Shown one piece after another: positions 37,356-44,974 of a DNA stretch of 64,000 nt. The stretch's first letter is position 1, and each line of letters opens with the position of its first letter. The translations under genes and the position numbers were made by a program. The notes beneath the pieces are model-generated. The model was not told the origin of the DNA. It saw nothing but the letters and a program-made list of their open reading frames with translations, and made no database searches. This DNA is from Phaeobacter inhibens DSM 16374 (GTDB lineage Bacteria; Pseudomonadota; Alphaproteobacteria; Rhodobacterales; Rhodobacteraceae), in the NCBI RefSeq assembly GCF_000473105.1, contig NZ_KI421498.1:930001-994000 (forward strand), given 5' to 3'.

Positions 37356-39182
37356 GTGCGTCCAGATTTTTTCTTTAGAGTTCGACCGGCCTTGGCCGGA
37401 ATCATCCTCAGCGCAAGCGTTAATTTTGCACAAGCAGAATCAGCGCATGGCATAGCTATGTATGGGGACCCGGCCCTACCACCGGATTTTGTGTCTTTAC
37501 CCTATGCAAACGCCGAGGCGCCCAAGGGTGGCAAGGTGGTCTTCGGCAACACCGGTGGCTTTGATACGCTGAACCCTTTTGCCCCAAAAGGCACGCCGCC
37601 CTGGCAGATGCGCTTCTGGGGATATGAGAGCCTGATGGGGCGTTCTGCGGACGAGGCATTCACGCTCTATGGGCTGCTCGCCGAATCGATTGAGGTGCCG
37701 GGTGATCGCGCATGGGTTGAATTTACGCTACGTCCGGAGGCCCGATTCTCCGATGGTTCACCAGTCACGGTCGCAGATGTCATCTGGTCCTATGAAACCC
37801 TCGGACAGGAGGGGCATATCCGCTATCGGCGGTTCTGGAACCAGATCGACAGCATCGAACAAACGGGCGAGCGCAGCCTGCGCATAACCTTTAATGAGGA
37901 CAACCGTGAACTGGCGCTCATCGCGGGCCTGCGTCCGATCCTGAAAAAGGGACAGTGGGACGGCAAGGATTTTGCCGCCTCCGGCCTGGATGAAGCCCCA
38001 ATCGGCTCCGGACCTTATACCGTTGCTGCATTCGAACCCGGCCGATTCATCCGTTTTTCCCGCAATCCCGACTACTGGGGGCGCGATCTGCCCTTGCGAC
38101 GCGGCACCAATAACTTCGATGAGATCCGGCTGGATTTTTATGGCGACCAAACCGTATTGCTGGAAGCCTTCAAAGCGGGCGAGATTTCTGCGATCCGGGA
38201 GTTCAACGCCGCAAAATGGGACAAGGCGTATGATTTTCCGGCGATCGCCATTGGCGACGTCGTCAAGACCGTCATCCCCAATGGCAAACCCTCCGGCATG
38301 ACGGGCATCGCAATGAACACCCGCCGCGCGCCCTTCGACGACTGGCGCGTGCGCGAAGCGCTGATCCGGGCCTTCAACTTCGAATATATGAACGAGACGC
38401 TGACAGGCGGAACCCAGCCGCGCATTTCGTCTTATTTTTCCAATTCCTATCTGGCCCTGCAACCCGGCCCCGCCGAGGGCAAGGTGCGCACGCTCCTGGC
38501 CCCATTTGAGGAAAGCCTGCTCCCCGGTGTGCTGGAAGGCTATAGCCTGCCTGTTAGCGATGGCACTGAGCGCAATCGCAAGAACCTGCGCGCGGCGACA
38601 AAACTTCTCGCGGAGGCAGGCTGGACCGTTCAGGACGGCGTTATGCGCAATGCCGAGGGTGAGGCGCTGGAGTTGCAGGTCCTGCTGACCCCCGGCAACC
38701 TCGGCGAAGGCGAAATGCGCTCCGTTGTGGAAATCTACGCCCGCGCTTTGGAACGTCTTGGCATCTCTCTGTCATCTGACATTGTCGACAGCGCCCAGTT
38801 TGTGCAGCGCCAGCAGGCGTTTGACTATGACATGACCTTCTTCCGCCGGGCGATGTCACTGAGTCCCGGTAACGAACAATATCTCTATTGGGGCAGTACT
38901 GCGGCGCAACAGAAAGGGTCGCGCAATCTGATCGGGATTGAGGACCCGGCGGTAGATGCCATGATCGACGCGATGCTGGTCTCAACCAGCAAGGAGGATT
39001 TCACCGCTGCCGCCCGCGCATTGGATCGCCTGTTGACGGCCGGTCGCTATGTGATCCCGGTCTGGCAATATGCCGAGGGGCGCATCGCTCATGTGAAGGA
39101 GCTGAAATTTCCGGACCGGCGACCGGTCAGCGGCGATGGGATCACTTACATGCCCGAGGTCTGGTGGTATCAGGCCGACTGA
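37356..39182 (+). CDS. extracellular solute-binding protein, family 5 (YejA-like)
   Basis: 608-residue periplasmic binding protein of an oligopeptide-type ABC system. Signal peptide: basic FRVRPALAGIILSASVNFAQA, cut before ESAHG. The family pattern is clear: LPPDFVSLPYANAEAPKGG, FTLRPEARFSDGSPVTVADVIWSYETL, SGPYTV and NTRRAPFDDWRVREALIRAFNFEYMN, as in YejA. The start is a GTG at 37356; a stop at 37329 limits the frame upstream. No permease or ATPase genes follow, so this is an orphan binding protein. It ends in a strong terminator. Confidence 0.92.
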   Translation: MRPDFFFRVRPALAGIILSASVNFAQAESAHGIAMYGDPALPPDFVSLPYANAEAPKGGKVVFGNTGGFDTLNPFAPKGTPPWQMRFWGYESLMGRSADEAFTLYGLLAESIEVPGDRAWVEFTLRPEARFSDGSPVTVADVIWSYETLGQEGHIRYRRFWNQIDSIEQTGERSLRITFNEDNRELALIAGLRPILKKGQWDGKDFAASGLDEAPIGSGPYTVAAFEPGRFIRFSRNPDYWGRDLPLRRGTNNFDEIRLDFYGDQTVLLEAFKAGEISAIREFNAAKWDKAYDFPAIAIGDVVKTVIPNGKPSGMTGIAMNTRRAPFDDWRVREALIRAFNFEYMNETLTGGTQPRISSYFSNSYLALQPGPAEGKVRTLLAPFEESLLPGVLEGYSLPVSDGTERNRKNLRAATKLLAEAGWTVQDGVMRNAEGEALELQVLLTPGNLGEGEMRSVVEIYARALERLGISLSSDIVDSAQFVQRQQAFDYDMTFFRRAMSLSPGNEQYLYWGSTAAQQKGSRNLIGIEDPAVDAMIDAMLVSTSKEDFTAAARALDRLLTAGRYVIPVWQYAEGRIAHVKELKFPDRRPVSGDGITYMPEVWWYQAD

Positions 39183-39207
39183 CCTCACCAACCATCCAGA
39201 TAACCCT

Positions 39208-39239
39208 GGCCCGCTCCGATATCTCGGGGCGGGCCTTTT
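39208..39239 (+). terminator. intrinsic terminator of the solute-binding protein gene
   Basis: 12-bp stem GGCCCGCTCCGA / TCGGGGCGGGCC (one T-G pair) with loop TATC, then TTTT. Confidence 0.92.
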
Positions 39240-39257
39240 CGTGGTGCGAGCTGACGC

Positions 39258-39287
39258 TTGACCCGAAACCATTAGTTCTGTTATTCG
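39258..39287 (+). promoter_or_regulatory. possible ars operon promoter
   Basis: TTGACC at 39258-39263; the best -10-like hexamer about 17-18 bases on is poor (TTATTC / TATTCG). The gap to the ATG at 39294 is tiny, so the mRNA would have almost no leader. An ArsR operator probably overlaps, but no clear dyad was seen. Confidence 0.25.
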
Positions 39288-39293
39288 AGAAGT

Positions 39294-40127
39294 ATGGAAA
39301 TAGAAATCACATCGCAACTTTCTGCATTGGCGCACCCAAATCGGCTGGCACTGTTCCGCCTGCTGATGCGACGCTATCCCGATGCTGTCCCCGCTGGTGA
39401 GATCGCCGCCGCCCTGGCGCAGAAGGCCAACACCGTTTCCAGCTACCTCTCGACCCTCAGCGCCGTCGGCTTGATCCGTGCTGAGCGGCAAGGCACCTCG
39501 TTGCTCTACCGGGCACAATTGGACGGGTTGCGTAATCTGTTCGACGATCTGCTATCGGACTGCTGTCACAATCGTCCGGATATTTGCCCGCCTACCGTGG
39601 CGCAGACCCCCTTGCTGCCCGGCAGCGACCGACCCCTAAATGTTCTGTTTATCTGCACTGGCAACTCCGCCCGCTCCATCATGGCGGAGGCGATCCTGCA
39701 GCAGCATAGCGATGGACGGTTTCACGCCTATTCCGCAGGCAGCCGCCCATCCCCCGCGCCGCGTCCTGAGGTTCTGAGCCTGTTGCGCGCAAACGGACAT
39801 GAGACCGGCGGGCTTCGCTCAAAAGATCTCAGCGAATTCTCTGGAGATGATGCCCCACCAATGGATTTCATCTTCACCGTCTGCGATCACGCCGCAAATG
39901 AAGATTGCCCGGCCTGGCCCGGCCAGCCCATGAGTGCCCATTGGGGCCTCCCCGATCCCGTCAAAGCCAAAGGGCGAGAGGCAGAAAGACGTCTGGCATA
40001 TCAGCAAACCTATGACGCGCTGCGCAACCGCATCCGCAGCTTCGCCGCGCTCCCCTATGAAACACTTGACCGCATATCATTGCAGCACCGGCTGGATGAC
40101 ATCGGCCGTCATACACCCTCTGAATAA
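39294..40127 (+). CDS. ArsR-type repressor fused to ArsC-type arsenate reductase
   Basis: 277 residues in two parts. Residues 1-100 form an ArsR winged helix (HPNRLALFRLLM, NTVSSYLSTLSAVGLIRAERQGTSLLY). Cys90, Cys91 and Cys98 (DCCHNRPDIC) resemble the C-terminal arsenite-sensing cysteines of Acidithiobacillus-type ArsR. Residues 115-277 form a low-molecular-weight phosphatase / thioredoxin-dependent ArsC domain: P-loop CTGNSARS (Cys121), then Cys197 and Cys205 (VCDHAANEDC). The fusion probably senses As(III) and also reduces As(V). First gene of ars-arsC-aqpS. Confidence 0.9.
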   Translation: MEIEITSQLSALAHPNRLALFRLLMRRYPDAVPAGEIAAALAQKANTVSSYLSTLSAVGLIRAERQGTSLLYRAQLDGLRNLFDDLLSDCCHNRPDICPPTVAQTPLLPGSDRPLNVLFICTGNSARSIMAEAILQQHSDGRFHAYSAGSRPSPAPRPEVLSLLRANGHETGGLRSKDLSEFSGDDAPPMDFIFTVCDHAANEDCPAWPGQPMSAHWGLPDPVKAKGREAERRLAYQQTYDALRNRIRSFAALPYETLDRISLQHRLDDIGRHTPSE

Positions 40128-40147
40128 CCATCAAACGAGTTCATCAC

Positions 40148-40624
40148 ATGAATATTCTCGTCCTCTGCACGGGCAACTCTGCACGCTCCATCCTGCTGGA
40201 AACTCTCTTGAACAGCCATGGAACAGGCCGGGTCAAAGCCTATTCCGCAGGCTCCAAGCCGGCTGGATCAGTCCACCCACAGTCGCTGGCACTTCTGGCG
40301 GAGAAAGGCCACGACACCAGCGCTGCACGGTCGAAGAGCTGGGATGAGTTTGCGTCTGAGGGGGCACCTCAGATGGATCTGGTGATCACCGTCTGTGCCT
40401 CCGCTGCGGGCGAGACCTGCCCGATCTGGCCCGGCACCCCGCTGCGCGCCCATTGGGGCGTCGAAGATCCCGCTGCGGCTGCCAGCCCCGATTGGGACGC
40501 CGCCTTTCGCATTGCCTATGACCGGCTGGAGCGACGCGCCCACGCATTTCTAAACCTGCCACTGGAGCACATCAACACCGACGACCTGCGCCAAGACCTG
40601 ATCCGGATCGGAGAGCTGCCATGA
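40148..40624 (+). CDS. arsC: arsenate reductase ArsC (thioredoxin-type, LMW-PTP fold)
   Basis: 158-residue stand-alone copy of the same fold as the upstream fusion. The P-loop CTGNSARS carries the nucleophile Cys7; the redox pair is Cys83 and Cys91 (VCASAAGETC), matching the three-cysteine relay of pI258-type ArsC. It reduces arsenate to arsenite using thioredoxin. It lies 20 bases after the fusion gene and overlaps aqpS by four bases (ATGA). Two ArsC domains in one operon are redundant unless they differ in substrate. Confidence 0.92.
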   Translation: MNILVLCTGNSARSILLETLLNSHGTGRVKAYSAGSKPAGSVHPQSLALLAEKGHDTSAARSKSWDEFASEGAPQMDLVITVCASAAGETCPIWPGTPLRAHWGVEDPAAAASPDWDAAFRIAYDRLERRAHAFLNLPLEHINTDDLRQDLIRIGELP

Positions 40625-41277
40625 CCACGCAAAAACTAATCGCCGAAGCGCTCGGCACCGGTTTTCTGCTGATCGGCGTTGTGGGGTCGGGCATCATGGC
40701 CGAAACCCTGTCGGGTGGAAACATCGGGTTGGCGCTGCTGGCCAATGCGGTGGCAACGGGCGCGATGCTCTATGTGATCATCACAACGCTGGGGCCGATT
40801 TCTGGCGCACATTTCAACCCGGCGGTCACGCTTGCCTTTGCGCTGCGCGGCGATCACAGCTGGGCTGCGGTTCCGCAGTATGTGTCTGCGCAGATCATTG
40901 GCGGCATCCTCGGCGTCTGGGCCAGCCATGTGATGTTTGATCTGACCATCCTGCAGACCTCCACCACCATGCACCGGACCGGGGGCGCTCAATGGTTTTC
41001 GGAAATCCTTGCGACATTTGGTCTGCTGTTCGTGATTTTTGGCGGGTTACGCTCCCGTCCTGAGGCTGTTCCTGCCCTCGTCGCCTTTTATATCACGGGC
41101 GCCTATTGGTTTACCGCCTCCACCAGTTTTGCCAATCCAGCGGTGACGGTTGCGCGCGGGTTCAGTGATACATTTGCGGGCATCTACCCCGGCCATATTC
41201 TGATGTTCATCGTCATGCAGTTCATCGGTGTTGGTCTGGCGCATCTGATCCTGCCGCGCCTGTTTCGACCCAGTTGA
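40621..41277 (+). CDS. aqpS: aquaglyceroporin of arsenic operon (AqpS-like)
   Basis: 218-residue MIP-family channel with six membrane helices. Both pore motifs are intact: NPA at 66-68 (SGAHFNPAVT) and NPA at 172-174 (TSFANPAVTVARG). By analogy with Sinorhizobium meliloti arsR-aqpS-arsC, it lets arsenite made inside the cell flow out down its gradient. It overlaps arsC by four bases. No ArsB or Acr3 pump and no ArsH is in the window, so the channel would be the only exit encoded here. Confidence 0.92.
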   Translation: MTTQKLIAEALGTGFLLIGVVGSGIMAETLSGGNIGLALLANAVATGAMLYVIITTLGPISGAHFNPAVTLAFALRGDHSWAAVPQYVSAQIIGGILGVWASHVMFDLTILQTSTTMHRTGGAQWFSEILATFGLLFVIFGGLRSRPEAVPALVAFYITGAYWFTASTSFANPAVTVARGFSDTFAGIYPGHILMFIVMQFIGVGLAHLILPRLFRPS

Positions 41278-41363
41278 CCGCGAGCCAACCCAGAGCAAAT
41301 CTCAGGCGAAATCCGAAACCGGGGGGCACCCAGCATGACGCGGACTTTCTTTTTTTGCAAAAA

Positions 41364-41373
41364 ATGCTAGCAT
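41364..41373 (+). promoter_or_regulatory. possible extended -10 promoter
   Basis: ATGCTAGCAT contains TG-N-TAGCAT, an extended -10 form and also a perfect 10-bp palindrome. It would give a short leader before the ATG at 41413. No good -35. Confidence 0.28.
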
Positions 41374-41412
41374 CAATACCCACGCGCAATTTTGACCCGG
41401 AGGGAGCCCCCC

Positions 41413-41643
41413 ATGCCTGTTCAAACAGCCCGCGCCAGCTGGTTCGACAGGATGCCCCGTCTCAAGCAACGGTTTCCGCATCTGCAGACCCGCTCGGCCC
41501 CATCCCTGTTCGACGACAAGGATAAGTTTGTCGCCTATTTGGCCCGTACCCATCACCTGACTCTGACGGAGGCCCGGGAGGAAGTGGATGATTTCCTCTA
41601 TACCGAGAGCCTGCATCGGGAATTGGAACATCAGCTGAACTGA
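41413..41643 (+). CDS. small uncharacterised protein (76 aa)
   Basis: 76 residues, unrecognised. It has a basic N-terminus (SWFDRMPRLKQRFPHLQTR) and an acidic C-terminal half (SLFDDKDKFVAYLARTHHLTLTEAREEVDDFLYTE); the latter looks like two helices. No signal peptide or membrane segment. The start at 41413 is chosen because GGAGGGAG is 6-13 bases upstream; a TTG start at 41392 would sit before that site. Reading frame and ribosome site support coding. Confidence 0.65.
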   Translation: MPVQTARASWFDRMPRLKQRFPHLQTRSAPSLFDDKDKFVAYLARTHHLTLTEAREEVDDFLYTESLHRELEHQLN

Positions 41644-41795
41644 TCCGACCTGTCCGCACAGCGGCCATTCCCTCGTTCGGGGGGCTCTACAGTGGGGACT
41701 TCAGAGAGGTGACCCATAGAAAGCAGCCCCGCAGCGGGCAGTGATGTCTCGGCTGATCTTGGGCCATATGGGGCTGTCTCGCAGAGCGACAGCCC
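41644..41795. other. convergent gap (152 bp)
   Basis: Besides the hairpin at 41770-41796, I see no gene or regulatory signal. Confidence 0.4.
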
Positions 41796-41796
41796 C
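41770..41796 (-). terminator. terminator-like hairpin at end of XRE-cupin gene
   Basis: GGGGCTGTC / GACAGCCCC, 9-bp stem touching the stop codon; no T-run follows. Confidence 0.45.
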
Positions 41797-42419
41797 TATG
41801 ACAGGGACGTCACCCAGAGAATGGTCGCATCTTCATCGCTGAGAGAGATCACGTTATGCCCCATTGCAGCGTCATAATAGGCGCTGTCTCCACGACGCAT
41901 TTCAATAGGTTCATAGAATTCTGTATAAAGCCGCACGACCCCTGTCAGCACGTATAGGAATTCCTCGCCGTCGTGGCGCACCCAGCCCTCAAATTCATCC
42001 ATCGACCTGGCCCGAACGCGAGCGCGATAGGGCAACATCTGTTTGCGCGTCAGGCTATCAGCCAGCAGTTCATGCTCATATGTCGTGGTGGCATGGGCAG
42101 AGCCCTGACCGGTCTTGGTCACCGTCAGACGGCCATTGACCTGATCCCGTTGCGGCTGGGTAAACAGCTGTGGAACCGAGATCTGAAGCCCCACCGCCAG
42201 CTTCTTCAACGCCTCGTAAGTCGGTGACATCTGGCCATTTTCGATCTTCGACAGGGTCGAACGCGCAAGGCCTGCCTGATTGGCGGCATGTTCCAGCGTC
42301 CAGTCCCGCGCCTTGCGCAACTCGCGCACCCGAGCCCCCAGATCCAGTGGCTCGGTTTCGGCGGCCTCACCTGATGCGCGGGCAATAGTGATGAGCGATT
42401 TGGGATCACGAGAGGTCAT
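41796..42419 (-). CDS. XRE-family transcriptional regulator with C-terminal cupin
   Basis: 207 residues from the start at 42419 (AGGAA upstream). A Cro/C1-type helix-turn-helix at about 28-82 (RVRELRKARDWTLEHAANQ, STLSKIENGQMSPTYEALKKLA) is followed by a small beta-barrel cupin at about 135-207 (EEFLYVLTGVVRLYTEFYEPIEMRRGDSAYYDA). This is the PuuR-like layout, where the cupin senses a small metabolite. It is divergent from the AMP-binding ligase with a 65-bp gap and probably regulates it. Confidence 0.9.
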   Translation of the reverse strand: MTSRDPKSLITIARASGEAAETEPLDLGARVRELRKARDWTLEHAANQAGLARSTLSKIENGQMSPTYEALKKLAVGLQISVPQLFTQPQRDQVNGRLTVTKTGQGSAHATTTYEHELLADSLTRKQMLPYRARVRARSMDEFEGWVRHDGEEFLYVLTGVVRLYTEFYEPIEMRRGDSAYYDAAMGHNVISLSDEDATILWVTSLS

Positions 42420-42484
42420 GCTTTTTCCTATAGGGCGGGGCGCGCCATCTTGCAACGCGTGGTTTGCCAAGTTAGCCAATCGAC

Positions 42485-44092
42485 ATGCAATCTGTGTTTG
42501 ACAGCGGGCCCTTCGCGCCCTGCCCCGCGCCGTTCAATCTGGCCGACCACGTGCTCTACCAGCGCGCGGCGGCGCTTCCCGCAGCAGCGGATGCGGTGGC
42601 GCTGTGCGTGCTGGCGCCGCAGTCTCCATCCAGCGCTGCCACATCAGATCTGCCGCAAGAGCCGTCGCCACAGATCTACACCTACGGGGCCCTGCGCGCT
42701 GCGGTGCGTGGACTTGGCGCCGGACTGCTGGCCGAAGGGCTATCTCCCGGCGACCGGGTGCTGCTGCGACTGGGCAATACGCCGATCTTTCCGATTGCCT
42801 ATCTGGCCGCGATTGCTGTTGGTCTGGTGCCGGTTCCCACCTCCGCACAGCTGACCGAGCCTGAGGTGGCGCGCATCATGGATGACCTGTCACCTGCTGC
42901 GATCCTGCGCGATCCGGGGATCGCCTCGGTACCGCACCCCTGCGAAATCGACCGCGACTCACTTGAGGCCATGCAGCGCGCCGCACCACCGGAAAACGAG
43001 TTTCACATGCAGCTCGGCGACCCTAATCGACCGGCCTATGTCGTCTATACCTCCGGGACCGGCGGAAATCCGCGCGCGGTTGTGCATGCCCACCGGGCGA
43101 TCTGGGCGCGCCAAATGATGATCCGTCATTGGTATGATCTGCGCCCCACCGATCGCCTCCTTCATGCCGGTGCATTCAACTGGACCTTCACGTTGGGCAC
43201 CGGTCTGATGGACCCGTGGAGCCTTGGCGCAACCGCACTGATCCCCGAAGATGGCACCTCGATCACCGCACTGCCTGACCTCTTGCGCCAGCATGATGCC
43301 AGCCTCTTTGCCGCTGCGCCCGGCGTTTATCGCAAACTGCTGCAAAAAGACCGGACGCTACAGTTGCCTGCCCTGCGCCACGGTCTCTGCGCTGGTGAGA
43401 AACTCTCCAGTCAGGTCGCGCAGGATTGGCGGGCAGCCACCGGCACCGCGCTCTATGAGGCGTTTGGCATGTCGGAATGTTCGACCTTCATCTCGGCGGA
43501 TCCGGCGCGCCACCGTGATCCTGAGCAGGCAGGCGACACGCTGGGCTGGCCGCAACCGGGACGCCGGATTGCCATTCTTGATCCAACCGGTCGGCCTTCT
43601 CCTCGCAACTCCCCCGGCGTCATCGCCATTGATCGCCGCGACCCAGGGTTGATGCTGGGCTATCACAACGCCCCAGACGCCACCGAGGACCACTATCAGG
43701 GAGAGTGGTTCCTGACCGGCGATCAAGGCGAAATGACAGACACCGGGCAGATCCGCTATCTTGGGCGCAACGACGACATGATGAACGCAGGCGGCTATCG
43801 CGTCTCTCCCCTAGAGGTGGAAGCGGCGTTGACGAGCCATCCCGATCTTGAACAGGTGGCGGTCGCCTCTGTCGAGGTGAAACCCGACACCCATATCATC
43901 GTTGCGTTCTATACCAGTGCCAAAGACGTGACCGCTGAGGCGCTTTCGGCTTTTGCCAAGGACCGGCTGGCGCGCTACAAACAGCCGCGCGCTTATCTGC
44001 GTCTCGACGCGCTGCCCAGCGGAGCCAATGGCAAACTGCTGCGCCGCGCCCTGCCCGATTGCTACATCCAATACCAAAGGACCCCGTCATGA
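42485..44092 (+). CDS. AMP-dependent acyl-CoA synthetase/ligase
   Basis: 535-residue ANL-superfamily ligase. P-loop YTSGTGGNPRAVVHAH (188 onward) has Gly for the usual second Thr and Arg for the usual Lys. The core motifs are YEAFGMSECS, the hinge YLGRNDDMMNAGGYRVSPLEVE and the C-terminal catalytic Lys in LPSGANGKLLRR. The pattern is nearest to benzoate- or medium-chain acyl-CoA ligases; the substrate is open. It overlaps the DsbA/FrnE gene by four bases, and is likely controlled by the divergent XRE-cupin regulator. Confidence 0.9.
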   Translation: MQSVFDSGPFAPCPAPFNLADHVLYQRAAALPAAADAVALCVLAPQSPSSAATSDLPQEPSPQIYTYGALRAAVRGLGAGLLAEGLSPGDRVLLRLGNTPIFPIAYLAAIAVGLVPVPTSAQLTEPEVARIMDDLSPAAILRDPGIASVPHPCEIDRDSLEAMQRAAPPENEFHMQLGDPNRPAYVVYTSGTGGNPRAVVHAHRAIWARQMMIRHWYDLRPTDRLLHAGAFNWTFTLGTGLMDPWSLGATALIPEDGTSITALPDLLRQHDASLFAAAPGVYRKLLQKDRTLQLPALRHGLCAGEKLSSQVAQDWRAATGTALYEAFGMSECSTFISADPARHRDPEQAGDTLGWPQPGRRIAILDPTGRPSPRNSPGVIAIDRRDPGLMLGYHNAPDATEDHYQGEWFLTGDQGEMTDTGQIRYLGRNDDMMNAGGYRVSPLEVEAALTSHPDLEQVAVASVEVKPDTHIIVAFYTSAKDVTAEALSAFAKDRLARYKQPRAYLRLDALPSGANGKLLRRALPDCYIQYQRTPS

Positions 44093-44760
44093 GCCTTGTG
44101 AAGCTTGATATTCTGTCCGATCCGATCTGCCCCTGGTGCTATATCGGCAAGACCCATCTGGACAAGGCGCTGGCCGAGGTTGGCGATCATCCGTTTGTCA
44201 TTGAATGGCACCCGTTCCAGCTCAACCCCGACATGCCACGCGAAGGCATGGATCGGCGCAGCTATCTTGAGGCGAAATTCGGCGGCAAGGAGGGCGCGGT
44301 GAAAGCCTATGCCCCGGTTGTGGAACACGCCAGTGCCGCCGGGCTTGAGATCAATTTCGAGGCGATGGAACGCACGCCGAACACACTGGACGCCCACCGC
44401 CTGATCCACTGGGCCGGGATCGAGGGAAAGCAGAGCGCCGTGGTCGATGCACTGTTTGATGCCTATTTCGTACAGGCCAAGGATATTGGCGACGCTGAGA
44501 TCCTCGCCGATATTGCCGAGGTCGCGGGAATGGACCGCGCAGTCACCCTGCGGCTCTTATCCGGGGACACCGACGCCGAGGAAATCCGCAACCGCGACGC
44601 CCATTCGCGCAAGATGGGGGTCACATCGGTGCCAACATTTGTGGTCGCGAACCAGCACGCCGTACCGGGCGCGCAGCAGCCCGAACTGTGGAAACAGGTG
44701 ATCGCCGACATCCAGAGACAGCTGCAGGAAGGTAACGCCGCGGAGGCCGACAAAGCCTGA
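44089..44760 (+). CDS. DsbA-family FrnE-like oxidoreductase
   Basis: 223 residues, thioredoxin fold with an inserted helical domain. The active site CPWC occurs in LDILSDPICPWCYIGK, and the cis-Pro loop is MGVTSVPTFVVANQHAVPGAQ. No signal peptide, so it is cytoplasmic, as in FrnE. The ATG overlaps the ligase stop (ATGA), so the two proteins are co-expressed. The link to the ligase is unexplained; 2-hydroxychromene-2-carboxylate isomerase is a related fold and an alternative. Confidence 0.9.
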   Translation: MSLVKLDILSDPICPWCYIGKTHLDKALAEVGDHPFVIEWHPFQLNPDMPREGMDRRSYLEAKFGGKEGAVKAYAPVVEHASAAGLEINFEAMERTPNTLDAHRLIHWAGIEGKQSAVVDALFDAYFVQAKDIGDAEILADIAEVAGMDRAVTLRLLSGDTDAEEIRNRDAHSRKMGVTSVPTFVVANQHAVPGAQQPELWKQVIADIQRQLQEGNAAEADKA

Positions 44761-44796
44761 ACGCGCGCCTCAGTACACCTAGCCCTATATTGAAAA

Positions 44797-44825
44797 TCTG
44801 GACCTGCTGCACAGAGTAGTCCAGA
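44797..44825 (+). terminator. possible terminator after frnE-like gene
   Basis: TCTGGAC / GTCCAGA 7-bp stem with a 15-base loop, followed by CCTTT. Weak. Confidence 0.35.
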
Positions 44826-44974
44826 CCTTTGCGGCGCGGCCAGTTACAACGATGCACATAAAACTGTGCGTCTTGGCTGCTGGTCCAATCCCGAGAGATA
44901 TGTTAGCGCGGACAGAGCGCCGCCCAGACAGCACCCGATTACCGGGGCTCCTGATGTGTCGCCTGAGGTTTCAA

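Noticed and set aside
37322-37378. 18-codon upstream ORF before the solute-binding protein
   Set aside because: No ribosome-binding site, and the product (two adjacent Cys, no leader features) has no support.
44852-44974. 41-residue N-terminal extension of the MFS transporter
   Set aside because: Does not resemble the family N-terminus; the 44975 ATG sits just before the first helix.
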